A stretch of DNA of 64,000 nt from Oscillospiraceae bacterium (GCA_017416685.1 JAFQBN010000002.1:264991-328990), one strand, 5' to 3'. Positions 25,953-35,164 are shown, numbered from the stretch's first letter. The notes: generated by a model from the letters alone, not told the origin. Program-made: numbers and translations.

Positions 25953-28238
25953 TCACGGGTCAACCGTCAAACTGACCGTTCCCATGGTATCCGTTCTGTA
26001 AAGTTCCGCCCCCACAGCCCTAAACCGTTCCATAGCCTCCGGCGTTGGGTGTCCGTACGTGTTATAGGCTCCCACGGAAAATACAGCGATGTCAGGCCGC
26101 ACCGCCTCCAATAGCTGCATGGAATTGGAATACTTGGAGCCGTGGTGACCGGCCAGCATCATTTCCACATCGGGCAGGTCCGCATACTGCAGCAATTCCT
26201 GCTCAATTTCTCCGTCCATATCTCCGGTGATGAGGATATCCTGCTCCTGCGCACTGCACAGCACGGTCAGGCCCAATTCGTTGGCATCGTCATCACCCAA
26301 GGGCGGGTAAAGGTTGATGACAGTCTTTCCCGCTTGCAGCACAGTGTCCTCCCGGATGAATATAACCTCGGTTTTCTCCTGCCCGGCCTTGAGCAAAATC
26401 TCCCGAAACAGGTCGGATTTCGGTTCAATATCCGGCAGGGCGATACGCTTTACACGCACTCTGCTCAAAAGCTCCGGGACACCGTTGGCGTGGTCATCAT
26501 GGTAATGAGTCAAAACCAGCAGGTCCAATTGACTCTGTCCAAAACTCATCAGTCGGTCTGCGGCAGCGTCACCCGCTTCGTGGTAGCTGTCACCCCCGCA
26601 GTCCACAAGGACAAAGTCCTCCCCGGAGCGCAGCAGCACGCTTTGCCCCTGACCAACGTCCAGCACATCCACCTGCAGCGGCGGTATCTTCATGGCGGAA
26701 ACTGTGCAGGAAATCGCCGTCACAAGTGTCAGCACACTCATCGCGCAGGGCAGCAAAACCCGTTTCTTCCCGGGCAGCACGAACGCCAGCCCCAGCAGCA
26801 AATAAACAAACACCAGCCACAGCCGGTAGAGTTCCGGTCCGGCAGGGATCGCTGCAAAGGGGATCTGCGCCAAAGTGGTGACCACCCGGTAAATATAGTC
26901 TCCAAAGGGCGCCGCCGCCATACCGATCAGCGGTGCAGCGCCGGGCAAAAGCAGACCTGCAATACCGCCCACAGCGCCAAACACGAACAGGGCGGATATT
27001 GCCCATGCGCACAGTACATTGGCGACAGGCGAAATCAGCGAGATCGTATCAAAATAATATGCGGACAGGGGGATGGTGAACACCTGCACCCCGAGGGTGA
27101 CCGAAATCACGGCAGCAACGGAACGCACCACCTTGTGGCAAAGTCTCATAATGCCCTTTCCGGGCTTGAGTCCGGCGGTCATGCGGTCCTGCAGCTTCCG
27201 GGCAAACAGAGCAATGCCCGCCACTGCACCAAAGGACAACTGCAGACCGATATCCGCACAGGCGTAGGGGTTATGGGCAAGTAGCAGGAACAGTGCAAGC
27301 ATCAATGAGGTGGGCGTATCCCCCTCCCTGCCCAGCAGGGGTGCAAGTTCAAGCAAGATCAGCATGACTGCCGCACGCACAGCGGAGGGCGTGCAGCCGA
27401 TCATCAGGACGAAAAATACGATGATTGGGATGCTCACAAGGGCGGTCAGCCGTCTGTTTCGACCCAACAGCAGATTCAGCAGGCCCGCCAAAAAGGCAAG
27501 GTGCATACCGGAAACCACTACCATATGGCTCATACCAACACGCCTGAGTCCGGCAGTCAACAGCGGTTCCAGCCCCGCTCGGTTTCCGGTAACAACCGCC
27601 CATACAAGGCTCTGTGTGCGGCCCGAACACGCCGCGGCGATCCCCTGCTGCAGCCCGCGCATAGCCAGAGCAGGAATTGCAGACAGCGGCATCCGCTCCG
27701 GACGGCTCACCCCTGCCTCACCGTAGGCGGTGGCCACCAGAAACACGCCTTTGGCCGTGTTATAGCTCACCTGCTGCCCCAGTCCGTTCACATTGGAAAA
27801 GGAACAGTGTGCCACGGTGGTCACCGTGTCGCCCGGCTGCAGGTCGGCGTACTGTGCATCCATATAAATCAGCGCATCGGTACTGTTTCCCGCGGGCAGC
27901 TGAGTGCGAACCCTGACTTTGATCCCGTAATCGGTATCCTCCGGCCAGTCGGTCACCGCGCCGCTCAGCACAAGGGTGGTATCGTCCAGTGTCCGGACCG
28001 GCTCCACAAACAGCCGGTCATAGCCGCTTGTCCACAGCATGCCCAGGGCCACGCCCGCGCAGTACAGCATAGCCCGTCGACGCACCCTGTCCGGCAGAAG
28101 TCGGCGCAGCAGGGCAAGCAGCACGGCAAATCCCCCGCAAACCGCACCAACCGCGAGCCGCCCCATATTCGGAAAAAGAAGGATTGCCGCAAACACCGCC
28201 GCGGCAAAGCCGCCGGTAAAGATAGCGAGTTTGCGCAT
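25953..28238 (-). CDS. comEC: ComEC/Rec2-type DNA uptake channel with metallo-beta-lactamase domain
   Basis: A 761-residue membrane protein. The order is N-terminal hydrophobic helices, a DUF4131 region (about 60-170), the competence membrane domain (about 200-480, with VVVSGMHLAFLAGL and LSFGAVAGIALF), and a C-terminal metallo-beta-lactamase fold with VLDVGQGQSVLL, DCGGDS and LTHYHDDHANGV. The metal motif HYHDDH is intact, so the nuclease-like domain may work. ComEC imports single-stranded DNA in transformation. No other competence gene is seen here, so natural competence is not shown. Confidence 0.95.
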   Translation of the reverse strand: MRKLAIFTGGFAAAVFAAILLFPNMGRLAVGAVCGGFAVLLALLRRLLPDRVRRRAMLYCAGVALGMLWTSGYDRLFVEPVRTLDDTTLVLSGAVTDWPEDTDYGIKVRVRTQLPAGNSTDALIYMDAQYADLQPGDTVTTVAHCSFSNVNGLGQQVSYNTAKGVFLVATAYGEAGVSRPERMPLSAIPALAMRGLQQGIAAACSGRTQSLVWAVVTGNRAGLEPLLTAGLRRVGMSHMVVVSGMHLAFLAGLLNLLLGRNRRLTALVSIPIIVFFVLMIGCTPSAVRAAVMLILLELAPLLGREGDTPTSLMLALFLLLAHNPYACADIGLQLSFGAVAGIALFARKLQDRMTAGLKPGKGIMRLCHKVVRSVAAVISVTLGVQVFTIPLSAYYFDTISLISPVANVLCAWAISALFVFGAVGGIAGLLLPGAAPLIGMAAAPFGDYIYRVVTTLAQIPFAAIPAGPELYRLWLVFVYLLLGLAFVLPGKKRVLLPCAMSVLTLVTAISCTVSAMKIPPLQVDVLDVGQGQSVLLRSGEDFVLVDCGGDSYHEAGDAAADRLMSFGQSQLDLLVLTHYHDDHANGVPELLSRVRVKRIALPDIEPKSDLFREILLKAGQEKTEVIFIREDTVLQAGKTVINLYPPLGDDDANELGLTVLCSAQEQDILITGDMDGEIEQELLQYADLPDVEMMLAGHHGSKYSNSMQLLEAVRPDIAVFSVGAYNTYGHPTPEAMERFRAVGAELYRTDTMGTVSLTVDP

Positions 28239-28267
28239 ACTGTTCCTCTCTTACGCCGCCGAAGGGT

Positions 28268-28867
28268 TTACCAGGGGCGAATCAGGTCGTTTTTTCCTTT
28301 CAGCACACCGATACGCCCCAGAATGGGCAGCATCGCCTGGAAGAAGAAATAAAGCACCACACTTTTGGGGACGATGGTCACCAGATTTTTGGTCAGACTG
28401 GGAACAAACCAGCCAAAGTACCCGCCCCCGCGGATCATCATGGTCCACAGCGAACCCAGCATGGCGTTGACGAAAATATTGACCAACACGTTGGCCGCCA
28501 CGATGCGCACCACCGTCACACGCCGGCGGTAGAAGCACAGCGCGTAGACCAGCATGCCTGCCATGGTGGAGATGGTATAGCCGAAGAAAAATTCCCCGGT
28601 AGGCTGCAGAATGAATCCCAGAATATCCTCCACAAAGCCATAGGCCATACCCGCCACAGGGCCGCACACGAGGGCGCACATGGCACGGGCCGGAAAACTG
28701 AAGCTAAGTCGGGTATGGGCGATGGGAATGCTGGGGATCAGGGCCAGCACCCGGGCCATGGCCACCATCAGGGCGGCAAAGACCAGATTGCGGGTGCTGT
28801 ACAGATCGGCTGCCGCCGTCTTCCAGTAGCTGCGGTGGAGCAGAGTCTCTTTTGCAGGTGCACTCAT
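28268..28867 (-). CDS. ECF transporter substrate-binding (S) component, FolT-like
   Basis: A 199-residue membrane protein with about six helices. The ARAMCALVCGPVAGMAYG, DILGFILQPTGEFFFG and YTISTMAGMLVYAL segments match the folate-specific S component FolT, which docks on a shared energising module (EcfA/A'/T) encoded elsewhere. The ATG at 28867 has AAGGAGG 6 bases before it; that site can pair with an upstream element (see the leader entry). Substrate is inferred from family; related S components carry other vitamins. comEC starts 29 bases downstream, so cotranscription is likely. Confidence 0.85.
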   Translation of the reverse strand: MSAPAKETLLHRSYWKTAAADLYSTRNLVFAALMVAMARVLALIPSIPIAHTRLSFSFPARAMCALVCGPVAGMAYGFVEDILGFILQPTGEFFFGYTISTMAGMLVYALCFYRRRVTVVRIVAANVLVNIFVNAMLGSLWTMMIRGGGYFGWFVPSLTKNLVTIVPKSVVLYFFFQAMLPILGRIGVLKGKNDLIRPW

Positions 28868-29072
28868 AAAAAATCCTCCTTCTGTGCATGGGCAGCCCAC
28901 ATCGTTGGGCGAGCCGCACAGAGGAGGTCATGCTCCGGTATGCGGCAGTGGGAACCGGTTTGCGTACTGCAAGCCAACGGCTATTCGTCCGGCGGACAGT
29001 CCCTGTTCCGCCGGCACTCAGCGCCCCAAAGGAGCGCAGCACACGCAAGCCTAAGCTGCCTGTTTCTTTGAC
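28868..29072 (-). promoter_or_regulatory. Long structured leader of folT with ribosome-binding-site-hiding hairpin
   Basis: About 205 bases of transcript precede folT and carry no gene. The part at 28875-28927 can fold so that an upstream CCTCCTCTGTGC arm pairs with the GCACAGAAGGAGG that contains the ribosome binding site; inner pairs GCCCA/TGGGC extend it. Further upstream are a GC-rich stem CCGGCGGA/TCCGCCGG (about 28991-29015) and CCGGT/ACCGG. This is the layout of a translational riboswitch or attenuator. I could not align it with the tetrahydrofolate riboswitch usually found before folT, nor with TPP, FMN or cobalamin elements. Confidence 0.55.
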
Positions 29073-29078
29073 CCATTC

Positions 29079-29107
29079 AGTTTACCGCTTTTGGTCGAAA
29101 AAAGCAA
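29079..29107 (-). promoter_or_regulatory. Likely promoter for folT leader
   Basis: TTGCTT, 17 bases, TAAACT on the minus strand. Start of transcription would fall near 29072. Confidence 0.5.
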
Positions 29108-29130
29108 TAGTTTTTGCCCTTTTTACGCAG

Positions 29131-29169
29131 AAGAAATCCCCTGTCCACTCCGTGGGCAGAGGATCTCTT
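29131..29169 (-). terminator. Hairpin after the patatin gene
   Basis: 18-base arms (one mismatch, two G-U pairs) with a 3-base loop begin 6 bases after the patatin stop. The T run on the minus side is poor (TTTCTT inside the arm), while the plus side has CTTTTT. Probably a terminator; direction uncertain. Confidence 0.5.
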
Positions 29170-29175
29170 TTTCAC

Positions 29176-30033
29176 TCAATTTCCACTTACAAACATGCGG
29201 ATCTCGTCCATCCGGTCAGCGGCCTGTCGATAGCCGTCCGCCCACAGCAGACGCAGCTTTTCCACGTTGCGTTCCGTGCGGGATACGCCGTGGGTATCCT
29301 CCGGCGCGATGACCAGCACCCTGCCCTGCCGTTCCAGCTCGAACAATTCTTCTCTGCAGGCGTTGTAGCATCGGGCGCGGTCCGCCATGGTTCTGCAGAA
29401 TTCCGGCCACTTGCGGTACTTATGCAGCACCAGCGGCAGGCTGCGATCCGCCTTTTTTACATAGTCCCGGGGTCGGGTCAGCACCACGATGACACGGTCG
29501 CAGCCCTGCTCAAAGGCACGTTGATACGGGATGGAGTCGGCCACGCCGCCGTCCACGCACTCCACGCCCTCGATACAGTAGCTCGGGAACATCAAAGGCA
29601 GGGCGCAGGTAGCCTGCAGCACAAGACTGCTTCCCTCTTTGTCCCGGGGTACGGTGCAGTAGCGTGCCTTGCCGCTTGCAAGCTCGGTGACCACCGCCTC
29701 CACCTGTCCGGGAAAGGCAGCAAAGGCTTCATAGTCAAAGGGAATGAGAGTTTCCGGAATTTGCCGGTAGGTGAAGTCAAGGCCGAAATAGCTGCGGTTT
29801 TTGGGGTCAAGCAGGTTGCCAAGGCCCATGTACCGCCGATCTCTGGCAAAGCGGGTCACGATCTCCAGATTGCGGCCGGATTGCCCGGAAATGTAGCTGA
29901 CCCCGTAGGCGATGCCCGCGGACACACCCACCACATAGTCGGTCATAACCCCGCCGGCCAGCAGCCCGTCGCACACGCCGCTGGAGTAGATGGTGCGCAA
30001 CGCACCGCCCTCCAGTACCAAGCCTGTTTTCAT
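29176..30033 (-). CDS. Patatin-like phospholipase
   Basis: A 285-residue serine hydrolase of the patatin fold. The oxyanion loop is GGALRTIYSSG, the nucleophile Ser38 is in GVSAG, and the catalytic Asp161 in VDGGVADS completes the Ser-Asp dyad. The YqhO/YjjU-like C-terminal extension is present. No signal peptide, so it acts on membrane lipids or acyl esters from inside the cell. Substrate unknown. It has a clear promoter facing away from cysK and a hairpin after its stop. Confidence 0.9.
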   Translation of the reverse strand: MKTGLVLEGGALRTIYSSGVCDGLLAGGVMTDYVVGVSAGIAYGVSYISGQSGRNLEIVTRFARDRRYMGLGNLLDPKNRSYFGLDFTYRQIPETLIPFDYEAFAAFPGQVEAVVTELASGKARYCTVPRDKEGSSLVLQATCALPLMFPSYCIEGVECVDGGVADSIPYQRAFEQGCDRVIVVLTRPRDYVKKADRSLPLVLHKYRKWPEFCRTMADRARCYNACREELFELERQGRVLVIAPEDTHGVSRTERNVEKLRLLWADGYRQAADRMDEIRMFVSGN

Positions 30034-30061
30034 TCCCTCACCCTCTTTCCTTGTTTGCTAC

Positions 30062-30090
30062 ATTTTACCGCCGGTTTCCAACTTTTGCAA
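30062..30090 (-). promoter_or_regulatory. Promoter for patatin gene
   Basis: TTGCAA, 17 bases, TAAAAT on the minus strand, about 30 bases before the start codon. Confidence 0.7.
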
Positions 30091-30118
30091 TTGATTTTTT
30101 CTCCCGCTGTGCTATGAT
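30091..30118 (+). promoter_or_regulatory. Promoter for cysK
   Basis: TTGATT, 16 bases, TATGAT. Its -35 begins exactly where the divergent patatin -35 ends. Confidence 0.65.
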
Positions 30119-30147
30119 AAAGGCACGACGGCAAAGGAGGCTTTATT

Positions 30148-31080
30148 ATGGAACGAATTTATCGCAGTGTGGAGCAGCTCATCGGCGGCACTCCCCTGTT
30201 GGAACTGGCCCGCTACGGCGCGGCTCATGATGTGAAGGCTGCCCTTCTGGCCAAGCTGGAGTTTCTCAACCCCGGCGGCAGTGCCAAGGACCGCGTGGGT
30301 GTCGCCATGCTGAACGATGCCGAGCAGCGGGGTCTTCTCTCCCCCGGCAGCATTATCATCGAACCCACCTCGGGCAACACCGGAATCGGCCTTGCTTGTG
30401 TAGCCGCCGCCCGCGGCTACCGGGTCATCCTGACCATGCCCGACACCATGAGTGCCGAACGGCGCACCATGCTGCAGGCCTACGGTGCCGAGCTGGTACT
30501 GACCCCCGGCGAGCTGGGGATGCAGGGTTCCATCGATAAAGCCAACGAGCTGGCCGCTGCCAATCCCGGCAGCTTTATCCCCGGCCAGTTCACCAACCCC
30601 GCCAATACCCACGCCCACTACACCACCACCGGCCCGGAGATCTGGCAGGACACCGACGGAAAGGTGGACGTGTTCGTGGCCGGCGTTGGTACCGGCGGCA
30701 CTCTGACCGGTACGGGGCGCTATTTGAAGGAACAGAACCCCAACGTGGAGATCGTGGCGGTAGAGCCTGCCGGCTCCCCCCTGCTGTCCGGCGGCGAAGC
30801 CGGCCCTCACGGCCTGCAGGGAATGGGCGCCAACTTCATCCCCGAGATACTGGACACCCAGCTCTACGACAAGGTCATCACCGTCACCGAGGAACAGGCC
30901 TACGAAACCGGCCGGGATCTTGCTCGCCGGGAGGGTGTGCTGTGCGGCATCTCCTCCGGTGCGGCGCTGTACGCCGCTACCCAGCTGGCACAGCTCCCTG
31001 AGTACGCCGGCAAGACCATCGCGGTGCTGCTGCCCGACTCCGGTGACCGCTACTTCTCCACCCCCATGTTCCATGGGTGA
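30148..31080 (+). CDS. cysK: Cysteine synthase (O-acetylserine sulfhydrylase)
   Basis: PLP enzyme that replaces the acetate of O-acetylserine with sulfide to make cysteine. The PLP lysine is Lys47 in [18 protein letters not shown] is the substrate loop, [11 protein letters not shown] the phosphate cup and CGISSGAAL the C-terminal site. Length 310 residues is normal. AAAGGAGG precedes the ATG. No cysE neighbour is present and no regulatory leader is obvious in the short 5' region. A rho-independent terminator follows. Confidence 0.97.
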   Translation: MERIYRSVEQLIGGTPLLELARYGAAHDVKAALLAKLEFLNPGGSAKDRVGVAMLNDAEQRGLLSPGSIIIEPTSGNTGIGLACVAAARGYRVILTMPDTMSAERRTMLQAYGAELVLTPGELGMQGSIDKANELAAANPGSFIPGQFTNPANTHAHYTTTGPEIWQDTDGKVDVFVAGVGTGGTLTGTGRYLKEQNPNVEIVAVEPAGSPLLSGGEAGPHGLQGMGANFIPEILDTQLYDKVITVTEEQAYETGRDLARREGVLCGISSGAALYAATQLAQLPEYAGKTIAVLLPDSGDRYFSTPMFHG

Positions 31081-31085
31081 TTTGC

Positions 31086-31120
31086 AAACGCACGACCCGC
31101 TTCCGGGCCGTGCGTTTTTC
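31086..31120 (+). terminator. Terminator of cysK
   Basis: Arms AACGCACG...CCCG and CGGG..CGTGCGTT followed by TTTTTC. Confidence 0.88.
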
Positions 31121-31173
31121 TTTGTCAAGGTTGCGGTCTTTATTGTAATTATTGCGGGTCCTCCGGGAAGCAA

Positions 31174-31202
31174 TTGACTTTCCCACAACCAAAATCTATA
31201 GT
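31174..31202 (+). promoter_or_regulatory. Promoter for DUF2264 gene
   Basis: TTGACT, 17 bases, TATAGT, about 30 bases before the ATG; near consensus. Confidence 0.78.
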
Positions 31203-31232
31203 TAAATCACTACAAGCTGAGGAGGCATTTCC

Positions 31233-32897
31233 ATGCTCCATTCCAAGCAGGATTTTATCGGCTGCCTGAATCAAATTATCGACCCTCTGACCAATTATTA
31301 TACGCCCGGTCGCGCCGGCATCAAGTGTGGTTGGTCGGGCAGTTCTTACCCCGATTCAACTGCCAAGCTGGAGGCATACGCCCGTGTGCTGTGGGGTCTT
31401 GCCCCATTGTGGGGCGGTGGCAACACCAGTAAGCTGGATACCTCGCATTTGGAGGGCATCATCAACGGCACCGACCCCAACCATCCGGAGTACTGGGGTG
31501 AAATGCCCGACACCCAGCAGTCCCTTGCGGAGGCCGCCCCCTTCGGTCTTGCGCTTGCGCTTGCTCCCGAAGTGGTTTGGAATCCCCTGACCGACGAACA
31601 GAAGCAGAATTTCTACAACTGGCTCAACCAGGTCAACGTCGCTGCCGCCTGCGAAAACAACTGGAAATTCTTCGCTGTGCTGGTCAACCTTGGCTTCAAG
31701 CGTGTGGGTCTGCCCTACAACAAAGAGGTCGTGCAGCACGGCATCGACTGCTTTGACGAGTACTATAAGGGTGACGGCTGGTACAGCGACGGTCACGGCA
31801 ATCGCATGGACTACTACATCCCTTTTGCCATGCAGTTCTACACCCTCATCTATGCCAAAATTATGGAGAAAGATGACCCCATCAACAGCAAGAAGTACAA
31901 GGATCGTGCCTGCCGGTTTGCTCAGGACTTCATCTACTGGTTTGCCGAGGACGGCGGTGCCCTGTGCTTTGGCCGTTCCCTGACCTATCGCTTTGCCCAG
32001 TGCTGTTTTTGGAGTGCCTGCGTCTTTGCCGATATCCACCCCTTCCCCCTGGGCGTGATGAAGGGCCTCATCGCCCGCAATCTGGAATGGTGGCTGTCCC
32101 TGCCCATCTTCGACAACGGCGGCATCCTGTCCGTGGGTTACGGTTACCCCAATCAGAACATGGCCGAAACCTATAACGCCTACGGCTCTCCCTACTGGGC
32201 ACTGAAAAGCTTTTTGATTTTGACCCTGCCCGACGAGCATGAATTTTGGTCTGCCGAAGCCCTGCCCCTGCCGAAGCTGGACAGCCTCCACCCCATCCCC
32301 CAGGCACTCATGACCATCCAGCGGTTCAACGGCTATCCCATCGCCCTGACCGCCGGTCAGTGGCTGACCTGGAATCCCTCCCATATCGCATGGAAGTATT
32401 CCAAGTTCGCCTACAGTTCCAAGTATGCCTTCAGTGTGCCCCGTACCGTATCCTCGATCCGAGAGGCGGGTACCGACAGCATGCTGGCCTTCGACATCGA
32501 TAAGCATATCTATGTGCGTGAGCAGTGCCTCGACTTCCGCGTGGAGCCGGACGGCAGCATTTGGTCCCGCTGGTCGCCCTTCCGGGGTATCGAAGTGGAA
32601 ACCACCCTCATCCCCACCGCCGACGGCCACATCCGCCGCCACACTGTTACCTGCAACGAGCCTTGTAAGGCTTATGATTGTTCCTTCGCCATCCCCACAA
32701 CCTCATCGGATCGCGACGCCGCCCTGGACGCCCAACAACCCGGCACCGGCTGCATCGAGGGATCCGGCACTTACGTCTCCTTCCCCTGCAACCCCAGCAC
32801 CAACCTGCTCCATCCCAAGACCTTCATCAAATCCATCTGCTACGAATTCCCCAAGGGTACCAACACTGTGGAAACCCGGATCGTCTATCCCGATTAA
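31233..32897 (+). CDS. DUF2264 family protein
   Basis: A 554-residue soluble protein of the DUF2264 family. The N-terminal two-thirds, rich in W/Y/G motifs (KCGWSGSSYPDST, EGIINGTDPNHPEYWG, GYGYPNQNMAETYNAYGSPYW), resembles the all-helical toroid seen in glycan-active lyases and hydrolases; the C-terminal third looks beta-rich. No signal peptide, so intracellular. Activity of the family is unknown to me; action on sugars is inferred from fold and repeated aromatic patches. It is a single-gene unit with a near-consensus promoter and a terminator and has no carbohydrate genes nearby. Confidence 0.85.
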   Translation: MLHSKQDFIGCLNQIIDPLTNYYTPGRAGIKCGWSGSSYPDSTAKLEAYARVLWGLAPLWGGGNTSKLDTSHLEGIINGTDPNHPEYWGEMPDTQQSLAEAAPFGLALALAPEVVWNPLTDEQKQNFYNWLNQVNVAAACENNWKFFAVLVNLGFKRVGLPYNKEVVQHGIDCFDEYYKGDGWYSDGHGNRMDYYIPFAMQFYTLIYAKIMEKDDPINSKKYKDRACRFAQDFIYWFAEDGGALCFGRSLTYRFAQCCFWSACVFADIHPFPLGVMKGLIARNLEWWLSLPIFDNGGILSVGYGYPNQNMAETYNAYGSPYWALKSFLILTLPDEHEFWSAEALPLPKLDSLHPIPQALMTIQRFNGYPIALTAGQWLTWNPSHIAWKYSKFAYSSKYAFSVPRTVSSIREAGTDSMLAFDIDKHIYVREQCLDFRVEPDGSIWSRWSPFRGIEVETTLIPTADGHIRRHTVTCNEPCKAYDCSFAIPTTSSDRDAALDAQQPGTGCIEGSGTYVSFPCNPSTNLLHPKTFIKSICYEFPKGTNTVETRIVYPD

Positions 32898-32903
32898 GTA
32901 CAA

Positions 32904-32940
32904 AAAAGAGGTCAAGCCAATATGGCTTGACCTCTTTTTT
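32904..32940. terminator. Bidirectional terminator between DUF2264 gene and rqcH
   Basis: Arms AAAGAGGTCAAGCC and GGCTTGACCTCTTT, 5-base loop, T/A runs on both sides. Confidence 0.9.
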
Positions 32941-34696
32941 ACGCATTTATCTGCAATTTCTTTACAAGGTACTCGTCCGGGGTGACCACGGCAGTTTCAT
33001 ATGTGGTATAGACCACCATGCCCGGTCTGGCACCGGCAGGCTTTTTGACAAATTTCACCGGGGTATAGTCCACGGGGACTTTATCTCCCTCCCGTCCCTG
33101 AGAAAACCACGCCGCCAGGCAGGCCGCCTCGTTCAGGCTCTGCAGATCCGGGTCCCGCCCCTCGGTCCACAGGATAACATGAGAGCCGTGAATTTTCTGG
33201 GTATGCAGCCAAATATCCCCTTTAGATGCCATTTTTGTGGTCAGCAGGTCGTTTTGGGTGTTGTTCTTGCCCACGGAGATGCGCATGCCGGTGGAGGAAC
33301 GAAACTCCATCGGTTTGCCCGTTACCCGCTTCTCCCGCCCTTTGGCCTTGGAGGCGCGGCGCAGATAGCCGGTGTCCACCAGTTCCTGCCGAATTTCCAT
33401 CAGATCCCGCTCACCCTGTGCAAGGGTCACGCTTTCCAGCACGCTGTTGAGATAATCCAATTCCCGCCGGCCCTTTTCGATCTGCACGGTCAGCACCTGT
33501 TCAGCGGTCTTGGCCTTGTTGTAGTCCTTGTAGTACTTGGCCGCATTCTGCTGTGGGGTCAGCAGCGGGTCCAGGGGAATGTCGATCATCCCGCCCTCCG
33601 GGTCATAGAAATTCATCGCCGTTAACCGAGCCATGCCACGACTCATGGCATGCAGGTTGGAGGTAATGATGTCGCCCTTCTGCCGCATCTGCTCCCGGTC
33701 AGCAGCCGCCTCCAGTTCCTGCTGCTGCAAGGCAAGCTTGCGCGCCGTTCTGTCCCGGGCATTGGTCACTGTTCGGATCATATCCTGCCCCTGCTGGCGC
33801 ACACGCTCCTGGGTTTCCCGGGTGGCGTAGAACACATCCAGCAGCGTGCAGAAGCTCTCTTCCTGCCGCAGTGCTACCAATTCGCCGTACTGTCCCACGG
33901 GCATAAAGGTAAAGTCCCAAGGTCTGTTATCCTTGTATAGGACAATCGGTGTAAAGCTTTTTTGATTTACAGTTTTTCGCAGTATTTCGACCGCGTTCGA
34001 CACCGCTTCCGGGGCAATTTCATGCAGCCGCACGTCCACATCACCACCGGCAAGGAAGGCCAGTTCCCGACATACAAGGGGCGACAGACCGCCAAAGGTA
34101 TCCAGCAGCCACCGTTCCACCTTCGCTTTCGCTGGGGCGTCGGCAACGGCCTGTTCCAGTTCCTCTTTGGACAGTGCAAAGATGTCCAGCTTGTCCTGCA
34201 CCGGCGGCAGGCGGTAGAACATACCGGGCAGGATCTGCCGCGCCTGAGAAAGGTCACCGTCCACCCGCCGCAGGCTGTCCATGATGCGGCTCTCGCCGTC
34301 CAGCAAGATCAAATTGGCGCGGCGGCCCATGGCCTCCAGCACCAGCTTTCGCTCCACACGGTCGCCCAGTTCGTCGGTACATTCCAGCACAAATATCAGC
34401 ACGCGCTCCATTGGCGGCTGCTCCAAGCGCAGGATGCGTGCGCCGGTCAGGTGCTTGCGCAGCAGCATACAGAACATGGGCGGCTTGTCCGGGTTTTCCC
34501 GGGAAATAGCGGTCAGCTGGGCCCGGGGGTGGGATGGGTTGGCGGACAGCAGCAGCTTGCAGCCGCCCTGTGTCCCGCGCACAGCCACCACGATTTCGTC
34601 CCGACCCGGCTGGTGGATCTTGTCCACCCGTCCGCCGCACACAGCACCGCGGATCTCTTCCGCCACGGCAGTCAGGCAAATTGCGTCAAGAGGCAT
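32939..34696 (-). CDS. rqcH: RqcH/NFACT family ribosome rescue protein (FbpA-like)
   Basis: A 585-residue NFACT protein. NFACT-N fills residues 1 to about 260, followed by two helix-hairpin-helix elements, a long coiled coil (about 270-440), and the NFACT-R domain with RISVGKNNTQND and KGDIWLHTQKIHGSHV. Bacterial RqcH binds stalled 50S subunits and adds alanine tails to the nascent chain. Earlier names were fibronectin-binding protein A. The ATG overlaps the end of mrnC by 11 bases with GGAGGGGG upstream. It ends at a bidirectional terminator shared with the DUF2264 gene. Confidence 0.94.
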   Translation of the reverse strand: MPLDAICLTAVAEEIRGAVCGGRVDKIHQPGRDEIVVAVRGTQGGCKLLLSANPSHPRAQLTAISRENPDKPPMFCMLLRKHLTGARILRLEQPPMERVLIFVLECTDELGDRVERKLVLEAMGRRANLILLDGESRIMDSLRRVDGDLSQARQILPGMFYRLPPVQDKLDIFALSKEELEQAVADAPAKAKVERWLLDTFGGLSPLVCRELAFLAGGDVDVRLHEIAPEAVSNAVEILRKTVNQKSFTPIVLYKDNRPWDFTFMPVGQYGELVALRQEESFCTLLDVFYATRETQERVRQQGQDMIRTVTNARDRTARKLALQQQELEAAADREQMRQKGDIITSNLHAMSRGMARLTAMNFYDPEGGMIDIPLDPLLTPQQNAAKYYKDYNKAKTAEQVLTVQIEKGRRELDYLNSVLESVTLAQGERDLMEIRQELVDTGYLRRASKAKGREKRVTGKPMEFRSSTGMRISVGKNNTQNDLLTTKMASKGDIWLHTQKIHGSHVILWTEGRDPDLQSLNEAACLAAWFSQGREGDKVPVDYTPVKFVKKPAGARPGMVVYTTYETAVVTPDEYLVKKLQINA

Positions 34697-35102
34697 GGTC
34701 TTCCCCCTCCATCATCAGGCCGAACAGCTCGTTGATGCGCTCATGCCGACCCTGCAGCCAAAGCCAGCCAAGCAGGGACTCCAGCGCCGTGGCGGTCTGG
34801 TACTGCCCACGGCTGGCCGCCTTGGGGATACTGTGGGGTGCGGCGTTGCGGCCCCGGCGGAACACATCGGCTTCTTCCTCGCACAGCACAGGCAGGATAC
34901 GCTCCGCCATAGCCGCCTGAGCCGGGGCGCTGACGTAGCTGACAGCGGCCTTGTGCAGGTCCTTGGGTTTTGCCTTGCCATGGACGGCAAGCCAGCCGCG
35001 CACCAGCACCTCAAACACCGCATCGCCCAGATGGGCAAGGCCGAGGGAGGACGCGGCAAGCAGCTCGTCCCGAGACATATTCAGATGGAGATAGTCGGCC
35101 AT
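34686..35102 (-). CDS. mrnC: Mini-ribonuclease III
   Basis: A 138-residue RNase III catalytic domain without the double-stranded RNA-binding domain. LGLAHLGDAVFEVLVR is the catalytic-type helix and the AASRGQYQTATALESLLGWLWL segment holds the second acidic cluster. It matures the ends of 23S rRNA in Bacillus. The ATG has GGAGGCGG upstream. It is coupled to rqcH by an 11-base overlap; both act on ribosomes. Confidence 0.94.
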   Translation of the reverse strand: MADYLHLNMSRDELLAASSLGLAHLGDAVFEVLVRGWLAVHGKAKPKDLHKAAVSYVSAPAQAAMAERILPVLCEEEADVFRRGRNAAPHSIPKAASRGQYQTATALESLLGWLWLQGRHERINELFGLMMEGEDHAS

Positions 35103-35164
35103 AATTCCGCCTCCAATTTCATTCTTCGACCTATCTTACCACAACCCGATGCCCCGCACAACCT

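Noticed and set aside
25953-28238. Evidence that the organism is naturally competent
   Set aside because: Only comEC is seen; the gene is widely retained in species never shown to take up DNA.
28868-29072. Tetrahydrofolate riboswitch before folT
   Set aside because: Expected from context, but I could not find the conserved GUUAAGUG-like and GCAUCCGCUC-like segments. Left as an unassigned leader.
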